In this document: positions 33,368 through 38,469 of the stretch, in pieces
Layout: the number at the start of each line of letters is the position of its first letter
Position numbering within the stretch: the stretch's first letter is position 1
Made by a program: the position numbers and the translations under genes
NCBI GenBank assembly: GCA_024709165.1
Contig: JANJXF010000089.1
Span: 1-38,469 of the forward strand
Length of the DNA stretch: 38,469 bases
Direction: 5' to 3'
From: Thiobacillus sp.
GTDB lineage: Bacteria; Pseudomonadota; Gammaproteobacteria; Burkholderiales; Thiobacillaceae
The notes under the pieces: model-generated
Told to the model about the DNA's origin: nothing
Database searches by the model: none
Seen by the model: the letters and a program-made list of their open reading frames with translations, nothing else

Positions 33368-34036
33368 ATGACTCCCGAAGACCTGTTGGCCGTCTGGCTC
33401 ACCCTCAAGCTCGCCGGCACCACCACCCTGATCCTGCTGATCGTCGCCACGCCTCTCGCCTGGTGGCTGGCGCGCACGCGCTCGCTCTGGAAGGGTCCGG
33501 TGGCAGCGCTGGTCAACCTGCCGCTGGTGCTGCCGCCCACGGTGCTGGGCTTCTATCTGCTGCTGGTCATGGGGCCGCACGGTCCGGTCGGCCGGTTCAC
33601 CGAAACCCTCGGTCTCGGCCGCCTGCCCTTCACCTTCTGGGGCCTGGTGGTCGGATCCGTGCTCTTTTCGCTGCCCTTCGCCGTGCTGCCCATCCAGAAT
33701 GCCTTCGCCGCCATGGGCGAGCGGCCCATGGAGGTGGCAGCCACCCTGCGCGCCGGCTTTCGCGACCGTTTCTTCAGCGTTGCCGTGCCACTGGCCAAAC
33801 CCGGTTTCCTCAGCGCCATCGTCCTCGCCTTCGCTCACACCGTGGGTGAATTCGGCGTCGTCCTCATGCTCGGCGGCAACATCCCGGGCGAAACCCAGGT
33901 GGTCTCGGTGGCCATCTACAATCACGTCGAAGCGATGGACTACGGCGCGGCGCATCTCCTCGCCGGCGGCATGGTGGCCTTCTCCTTCCTGGTGCTGCTG
34001 TCCCTGAACCTGCTGGCGCGGAGGCGCCCGGCGTGA
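33368..34036 (+). CDS. modB: Molybdate ABC transporter permease
   Basis: A 222-residue inner-membrane permease with about five or six helices. It has the ModB marks [16 protein letters not shown] and GPVGRF near the first third. The cytoplasmic coupling loop is [20 protein letters not shown], and [20 protein letters not shown] follows. It forms the channel for molybdate with ModC. The GTG start of modC overlaps its stop by 4 bases (GTGA). No strong ribosome site is seen for modB itself, so it may rely on the modA transcript. Confidence 0.95.
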   Translation: MTPEDLLAVWLTLKLAGTTTLILLIVATPLAWWLARTRSLWKGPVAALVNLPLVLPPTVLGFYLLLVMGPHGPVGRFTETLGLGRLPFTFWGLVVGSVLFSLPFAVLPIQNAFAAMGERPMEVAATLRAGFRDRFFSVAVPLAKPGFLSAIVLAFAHTVGEFGVVLMLGGNIPGETQVVSVAIYNHVEAMDYGAAHLLAGGMVAFSFLVLLSLNLLARRRPA

Positions 34037-35106
34037 GCATCCGCGCACGCTACCGTCTGGACCGCGGCGGGTTCGTGCTCGATGTCGATCTGCAGATGGC
34101 GGGGCAAGGGGTCACCGCCGTGTTCGGCCCGTCGGGTTCCGGCAAGACCACGCTGCTGCGCCTCATCGCCGGGCTCGACCGCGCCCCCGGCTATCTGGAG
34201 GTGAACGGCGAAATCTGGCAGGACGATACGGCGCGGCTGTTCCTGCCAACCCACAAGCGCGCCCTCGGCTACGTGTTCCAGGAAGCCAGCCTGTTTGCGC
34301 ATCTGTCCGCGCGCCGCAACCTCGAATACGGCATGAAACGCGTGCCGTCGGACGAGCGGCGGGTGCCCATGAATCGGGTTCTGGACCTGCTCGGCATCGG
34401 CCACCTGCTCGACCGCATGCCGGAAAGCCTGTCGGGCGGCGAGCGTCAGCGCGTCGCCATTGGCCGCGCCCTGCTCACCAGCCCGCGCGTGCTGCTCATG
34501 GACGAGCCGCTGTCCGCGCTCGATCTCGCCCGCAAGCAGGAAATCCTGCCCTACCTGGAACGCCTGCACGACGAGCTGGAGATCCCCATCCTCTACGTCA
34601 GCCACGCCGCCGACGAGGTCGCGCGCCTGGCCGACCACATCGTCGCCCTGGATGGCGGCCGCGCCGTCGCCGAAGGACCCCTGGCCGACACGCTGGCGCG
34701 CCTCGACCTGCCCATCCGCCTGGGCGACGACGTGGGGGTCGTGCTCGATGCCCGCGTCGGCGAGCGTGACGCAACCTGGCACCTGGCCAGAGTCTCTTTC
34801 GCCGGCGGCACGCTATGGGTGCGCGACACCGGGCTGCCGGCCGGCCACCGCGTGCGCATTCGCATTCTCGCCCGCGACGTCAGCGTGGCGCTGGAACACC
34901 ACGTGCGCACCAGCATCCTCAATCTCCTGCCGGGCACGGTCGAGGCCATTGCCGACGAAAGCCACCCCGCCGTGGCATTGGTACGGGTGAATGTCGGCGG
35001 GCAGCCGATCGTCGCCCGCGTCACCCGGCGTTCCGCCGCCGCACTCGGCCTCACGCCGGGGATGCCGGTCTGGCTGCAGATCAAGGCCGTCGCGCTGATC
35101 GGCTGA
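34033..35106 (+). CDS. modC: Molybdate ABC transporter ATPase
   Basis: A 357-residue ATPase. Walker A is GPSGSGKT at residues 32-39, the signature LSGGE is at 133-137 and Walker B VLLMDEP lies near 153-159. The C-terminal TOBE/Mop domain (about 290-355, [13 protein letters not shown] and [20 protein letters not shown]) is the regulatory molybdate-sensing module of ModC. The GTG start overlaps the modB stop. The length is the normal ModC length. This is the third gene product in the window with Mop-type molybdate-binding domains, after ModG and ModE. Confidence 0.96.
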   Translation: MSIRARYRLDRGGFVLDVDLQMAGQGVTAVFGPSGSGKTTLLRLIAGLDRAPGYLEVNGEIWQDDTARLFLPTHKRALGYVFQEASLFAHLSARRNLEYGMKRVPSDERRVPMNRVLDLLGIGHLLDRMPESLSGGERQRVAIGRALLTSPRVLLMDEPLSALDLARKQEILPYLERLHDELEIPILYVSHAADEVARLADHIVALDGGRAVAEGPLADTLARLDLPIRLGDDVGVVLDARVGERDATWHLARVSFAGGTLWVRDTGLPAGHRVRIRILARDVSVALEHHVRTSILNLLPGTVEAIADESHPAVALVRVNVGGQPIVARVTRRSAAALGLTPGMPVWLQIKAVALIG

Positions 35107-35163
35107 CCGGAAGCCGCGAGCCGAGTCTGGTGCGCCGTCGCGATGGTCGAAGGCGGGCGTGAG

Positions 35164-35175
35164 CAAGTAAACTTG
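35164..35175. promoter_or_regulatory. Small palindrome before the ModE paralogue
   Basis: CAAGT-AA-ACTTG, a perfect dyad with five-base arms, 31 bp before the start of the small regulator gene at 35207. It could be an autoregulatory operator. It is short enough to occur by chance. Confidence 0.3.
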
Positions 35176-35206
35176 TCATCGACCCGACCCACCCGACAGG
35201 CTTGCG

Positions 35207-35602
35207 ATGAAGCGAAAAGCGCCCCACCGTGTCCCTTCCCCCACCCGCCCGCGCCTGCGTGTGCTGCTGGGAGAGAGCATCGCCATCGGCCCGGGCAAGG
35301 CCGCGCTGCTGGAAGCGATCGCGCGCCATGGCTCGATCTCGGCTGCTGCGCGCGCCAACGGCATGTCCTACCGCCGCGCCTGGAATTTGGTCGACACGAT
35401 GAACAAGTGTTTCGTCGCGCCGTTGGTGGACAGCAGCGCCGGTGGCGCCCACGGCGGGGGGGCCAGCGTTACGGCGCTGGGGCAGGAGGTGCTGGCCGCT
35501 TATCGCGACATGGAAATCAAGGCCGCCCGCGCCGTGGCGCATGAGTTCGCGGCTTTCGAGCGCTTCCTGGCGCCGCCGCAGGCGACAGCGCCCGAGGCGT
35601 GA
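35207..35602 (+). CDS. Single-domain ModE-type winged-helix regulator
   Basis: A 131-residue DNA-binding protein. The winged helix (GSISAAARANGMSYRRAWNL at about residues 46-65, then DTMNKCFVAPLV and a Gly-rich GGAHGGGASVT wing) matches the N-terminal domain of ModE in this same window, but there is no Mop domain. Such one-domain forms (ModE_N, sometimes annotated LysR-type or winged-helix) cannot bind molybdate as ModE does. They may sense another cue or compete for ModE sites. A basic, proline-rich N-terminal tail of about 18 residues precedes the domain. It lies between modC and the second TonB receptor gene and is a candidate regulator of that receptor. Confidence 0.85.
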   Translation: MKRKAPHRVPSPTRPRLRVLLGESIAIGPGKAALLEAIARHGSISAAARANGMSYRRAWNLVDTMNKCFVAPLVDSSAGGAHGGGASVTALGQEVLAAYRDMEIKAARAVAHEFAAFERFLAPPQATAPEA

Positions 35603-35881
35603 AAGAAAGATCAACCCGGATTGTCCATCAGCGGCAGGCGTTTCGCGTGCGGTGCGAAACGCGCGATCGAACCATCACGGCATCGGGTCGAGGGCGGCTC
35701 TCCTACAACGACCGCGCACCAGCGCCTTCATGCTCTCCGCGTGCTCGTCGCGAGCGATGCGTACGCACCCACAGCCGTCATCGGCCCGGCGAGCCTCCTG
35801 TCGGCAAATCGGCCTGTGCGCAAGACGCGAGGCCGAATGGGCAATCCGGGATCAAACGATCTTGATCGCAGACACGCCGCC

Positions 35882-35904
35882 GTGATATATTGCCATGCAT
35901 AGCG
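35882..35904 (-). promoter_or_regulatory. ModE-like box 3 (before second TonB receptor)
   Basis: On the minus strand the box begins CGCTATGCATGGCAATATAT and ends CAC. It agrees with box 4 at nearly all of the first 13 bases (G-Y-TATGCATG-R-C) and then in the ATATAT run. As half-sites it is GCTATGCA-N6-TATATCAC. It faces box 4, with 55 bp between them. Confidence 0.55.
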
Positions 35905-35959
35905 CAAGCGGCGCTCAAGTTCAGTAAGTTGGCCGTCATGGCCATTTTTTTCGATTATC

Positions 35960-35982
35960 GTTATGCATGACTATATATATCG
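35960..35982 (+). promoter_or_regulatory. ModE-like box 4 (before second TonB receptor)
   Basis: The box begins GTTATGCATGACTATATATA and ends TCG. Half-sites GTTATGCA-N6-TATATATC have the arms and spacing of ModE operators. It lies about 180 bp before the receptor start, in the AT-rich part of the intergenic region. Confidence 0.6.
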
Positions 35983-36163
35983 CAAGCTCACCCGGTCGGG
36001 ACACGCCGCGGCGTGCCAGCATGACGCCGGGGACGATCTTTTTTCGCCGGAGAGGTTCGTGCCGGTGCTGCTGAAGCACTTGCGGAACGCGATGGCCGGG
36101 CAACCGGGCGTGGGCGTCCCGGTCGCTTGTCCCCGTTTCCACTGATTCATCCAGGAGCCGTCC

Positions 36164-38161
36164 ATGCGTCCCCCCCGACCACGCTTTCTTTCCGTCCTGA
36201 TCGCCAGCCTGCTCACACCCGTTGCAGCATCCGCAGCGGATGCCGTTTTCGAACTGGGCACCATTCTGGTGACCACGCCACGCACCGAGCTGGGCGAGAT
36301 CGCTTCCGAACAGGTGGCGTCCGTGGTCACCCGCGCCGACATGGAAACGCACAACCGCGAAACCGTGGGCGACGCCATCAACCTGCTCGCCGGAGTGACG
36401 CTGTCGACCAACTCGCGCAACGAGCAGACCGTCTATCTGCGAGGTTACGACCCCCGCCAGGCGCCGCTGTTCATCGACGGCATCCCGGTCTATGTGCCCT
36501 ATGACGGCTACGCGGATTTCGGCCGTTTCGGCACCGCCGACCTCGCCGCGATCCAGGTCGCCAAGGGCTTCAGTTCGGTGGCCTACGGGCCCAACACCCT
36601 GGGCGGCGCCGTCAACCTGATCTCGCGCAAACCCGGCCTTTCCTTCGAGGGGGACGTCCGTGCCGGCTTTACCGGAGAAGGCGGGCGGCACGCCTCGGTC
36701 AACGTGGGCAGCAATCAGGGCAGGTGGTACATCCAGGCTGGCGCCGCCTACCGCGAAGCCGACGGTTTCCGCATGTCCTCGGACTTCAAGCCCACGGCAA
36801 CCGAAGATGGCGGGCGGCGCAACAATTCGTACCATCAAGACAGCAAGGGCACGCTGAAGGTGGGCTACACGCCCGGCGGTGGCGACGAATACGCGCTGAA
36901 CTACATCAGGCAGGATGGAAAAAAAGGCCAACCGCCCTCCACGGTCCCGACAGCGCGCTACTGGCAATGGCCCAAGTGGGACAAGGAAAGCCTCTATTTC
37001 ATCTCGCGCACCGGGCTGGGGCCTCATGAAACGCTGAAACTGCGTCTCTACACCGACCGGTTCGACAACGGAGTGAACAGCTACACCAATGACACCTACA
37101 CGGTATTGAAGCCATCCGGCCCGGGCAGCGTCGCAACGGGCCGCAGCACCTATCACGACACCACCGCTGGCGGCTCGGCCGAACTGGAGTCGCGCCGTTT
37201 CAGCGGCCACACCCTGCGCTTCGTGGGGCACTACAAGAGCGACCGGCACGAAGAGCGGGACGGCAACGATCTGCTCAACACCGATTTCGAGGACAGCCTG
37301 CGCTCGCTGTCCGTGGAGGATGGCATCCAGCTTGGCGACCGGACCGTGCTGTCGATCGGCCTTGCCCATCACGAACTCGCCCCGGACAAGGTTTACAAAT
37401 CCGGCCCCGGCCCGGCCTACGCCTTGCCCGACGAGCAAAGCTCGACGGATCCGCAAATCGGTCTTTTCCACGACTTTTCCCTGACCGCACGTCTGTACGC
37501 CACGATTGCCGAGAAAACCCGCCTGCCGACGCTCAAGGACCGCTATTCCGCGCGCCTGGGCAATTTCATCCCGAATCCGGACCTGGGGCCGGAGCAGGCG
37601 CGCAACTACGAAATCGGTTACCAGGGCCAGCCTTGGGCCGGCGCCGTGGCCGAGGCGGCCGTGTTCTGGAACGCCATCCGGGACAAGATTCAGGAGGTGC
37701 GTCCCAATCCAGCATTGAATTGCTCTGCGACCAACCAGTGCCAGATGCAGAACGTCGGCGAGGCGCGCATGAGGGGGGTCGAGCTTGGCCTGAACACGCC
37801 TCTCGGCACGCAGTGGGAGCTCGGTGGCAACGTGACCTGGATGGACGTGGAAAACGTCAGCGACCCCGCGGTCAAGCTCACCGGCATCCCGGAAACCAAG
37901 CTCATTCTCCATGCCCTGTGGCGGCCGATGGAAAAGGTGGAACTGGTTGCGCTCGCCGAGCATGACGGCGGCCGCTGGGCGAGCAATACGGTCAAGCTCG
38001 ACGGCTTTACCACCCTCAACCTGAAGGCGGTCTGGCGGCCGCTGAAGACCCTGTCCGCCGAGCTGGGCGTGAACAACGTCACCGACGAGAACCATGAACT
38101 CGACCAGGGCTTCCCGGCCGCCGGGCGGATGGGGTTCGCCAACCTGGGGTACCGGTTCTGA
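36164..38161 (+). CDS. TonB-dependent outer-membrane receptor, molybdenum-linked
   Basis: A 665-residue receptor with a signal peptide ending near residue 25 (AASA) and an ILVTTPRTELG TonB-box region. The plug domain carries TVYLRGYDPRQAPLFIDGIP and ends near LISRKP. A barrel with KTRLPTLKDRYSARLGNFIP and PNPDLGPEQARNYEIGYQGQ follows, and the terminal residue is Phe. It resembles ferric-siderophore and other metal-complex receptors. The start at 36164 follows CAGGAG. Two ModE-like boxes lie upstream and modEABC is next door. Its stop overlaps, by TGATG, the start of a gene resembling molybdenum-hydroxylase accessory proteins. Import of a molybdate, tungstate or molybdophore complex is the best guess; iron-complex import cannot be excluded. 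Confidence 0.93.
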   Translation: MRPPRPRFLSVLIASLLTPVAASAADAVFELGTILVTTPRTELGEIASEQVASVVTRADMETHNRETVGDAINLLAGVTLSTNSRNEQTVYLRGYDPRQAPLFIDGIPVYVPYDGYADFGRFGTADLAAIQVAKGFSSVAYGPNTLGGAVNLISRKPGLSFEGDVRAGFTGEGGRHASVNVGSNQGRWYIQAGAAYREADGFRMSSDFKPTATEDGGRRNNSYHQDSKGTLKVGYTPGGGDEYALNYIRQDGKKGQPPSTVPTARYWQWPKWDKESLYFISRTGLGPHETLKLRLYTDRFDNGVNSYTNDTYTVLKPSGPGSVATGRSTYHDTTAGGSAELESRRFSGHTLRFVGHYKSDRHEERDGNDLLNTDFEDSLRSLSVEDGIQLGDRTVLSIGLAHHELAPDKVYKSGPGPAYALPDEQSSTDPQIGLFHDFSLTARLYATIAEKTRLPTLKDRYSARLGNFIPNPDLGPEQARNYEIGYQGQPWAGAVAEAAVFWNAIRDKIQEVRPNPALNCSATNQCQMQNVGEARMRGVELGLNTPLGTQWELGGNVTWMDVENVSDPAVKLTGIPETKLILHALWRPMEKVELVALAEHDGGRWASNTVKLDGFTTLNLKAVWRPLKTLSAELGVNNVTDENHELDQGFPAAGRMGFANLGYRF

Positions 38162-38469
38162 TGCGCGCGCTCAGACCGTGCGCCATCGTGTGCGGCGCCG
38201 ACGCGGTCGCCTGCGCGGTGGCGCTGCGGCTGGTCGAAGCGGGCTACGCGGTCCTGCTGGCGGCAGATGCTGCGCCGGCCATCATGCAACGCGGGTCCTC
38301 ATTTGCCGATGCCACCCTCGACGACGAAGCGGGCCTGGAGGGCGCCCATTGCCGCCGGGTTGGCGACGCCAGCGACTGGCTGCGCGACGGCGCACACGAC
38401 GTCGCCTGCTGTGCCCAGCCGCTCGATACGCTGCTGTCCATCCTCGAACCGGAAGTGCTGGTGGGTGCC
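38161..38469 (+). CDS. YqeB/EF2563-like molybdenum-hydroxylase accessory protein, 3' end outside window
   Basis: The first 103 codons of a gene that runs off the right edge. The ATG shares one base with the receptor stop (TGATG). The visible part, AIVCGADAVACAVALRLVEA then GYAVLLAADAAPAIMQRGSS and FADA, follows the N-terminal pattern of the EF2563/YqeB family: a Rossmann-like start, then a conserved (R)(R/G)(T/S)xxFA(E/D)A stretch. That family is linked to selenium-dependent molybdenum hydroxylases and XdhC-type maturation. The usual GAGD-type loop is replaced by CGADAVA, so this is a diverged member. The family call rests on the N-terminal third only. Confidence 0.6.
   Translation, partial: MRALRPCAIVCGADAVACAVALRLVEAGYAVLLAADAAPAIMQRGSSFADATLDDEAGLEGAHCRRVGDASDWLRDGAHDVACCAQPLDTLLSILEPEVLVGA

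Larger units (their letters stand above)
35603..36163. other. Long gene-free region before the molybdenum-linked receptor
   Basis: No convincing gene in 561 bp. Short open frames on the plus strand (for example 35621-35902) show neither ribosome sites nor family resemblance. From 35882 the region holds two inverted ModE-like boxes and an AT-rich patch fit for a promoter. The leader from about 35990 is GC-rich and foldable, including the 14-base palindrome CACGCCGCGGCGTG at 36002-36015 and CCGGGCAACCGG near 36096-36107. A structured leader RNA is possible; I could not match it to a known riboswitch. Confidence 0.5.

Noticed and set aside
32075-34048. 657-codon minus-strand open frame opposite modE, modA and modB
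   Set aside because: It is Gly/His/Asp/Gln-rich shadow sequence opposite strongly recognisable Mod genes, with no ribosome site or family resemblance.
35621-35902. 93-codon plus-strand frame after the small ModE paralogue
   Set aside because: It has no ribosome site, the composition is unlike the neighbouring genes, and it runs into ModE-like box 3.
35936-38095. 719-codon minus-strand open frame opposite the second TonB receptor
   Set aside because: It is antisense to a complete receptor with signal peptide, plug and terminal Phe, so it is a shadow frame.
1-38469. Insertion sequences, attachment sites, CRISPR arrays, tRNA or rRNA genes
   Set aside because: No transposase or integrase frame, no regularly spaced repeats and no tRNA- or rRNA-like stretch were recognised on either strand.

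Overview
The window is a GC-rich chromosomal segment from a proteobacterium, most likely a betaproteobacterium of the Rhodocyclales/Nitrosomonadales type. This rests on overall gene style and on the combination of NnrS, a PrkA-YeaH-SpoVR operon, HemP, a CzcCBA-like RND operon and a Mod system; no rRNA or tRNA is present to settle it. There are no insertion sequences, phage genes or CRISPR arrays.

Layout. (1) 2-3328: the end of a histidine kinase followed by a REC-PAS-GGDEF-EAL protein, a likely two-component/c-di-GMP pair. (2) 3333-8062, minus strand: prkA, a yeaH-type gene and spoVR, preceded by a textbook sigma-54 promoter. (3) 8292-10339, minus strand: a heavy-metal-type sensor kinase and response regulator, divergent from a five-gene RND metal-efflux operon (10479-16902); a CusR/CopR-type dyad lies between them. 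(4) 17107-22570, plus strand: catalase, ribosomal protein L31 with clear promoter and terminator, an M48 metalloprotease lipoprotein, a membrane glycosyltransferase and MobA. (5) 22716-28753, minus strand: a tightly overlapping operon of TonB-dependent receptor, ABC substrate-binding protein, permease, ATPase and NnrS. (6) 29139-30938, minus strand: a decayed Fur-type haem locus with a Fur box, intact hemP, a 51-residue protein, an internally deleted hmuS, an intact ABM-like gene and a receptor scrap. (7) 31045-38469: a molybdenum island with modG divergent from modE-modA-modB-modC, a one-domain ModE paralogue, and a second TonB receptor. That receptor is translationally coupled to the start of a gene resembling the YqeB/EF2563 molybdenum-hydroxylase accessory family.

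Main inference. The receptor at 36164 sits in a molybdenum neighbourhood. It is preceded by two inverted, closely related ModE-like boxes, which resemble those between modG and modE, and it shares a TGATG junction with the accessory gene. It is therefore a good candidate for an outer-membrane importer of a molybdenum (or tungsten) species. A second candidate system is the TonB-ABC-NnrS operon, whose overlapping genes suggest one import route feeding a haem/copper-dependent, NO-related membrane protein.
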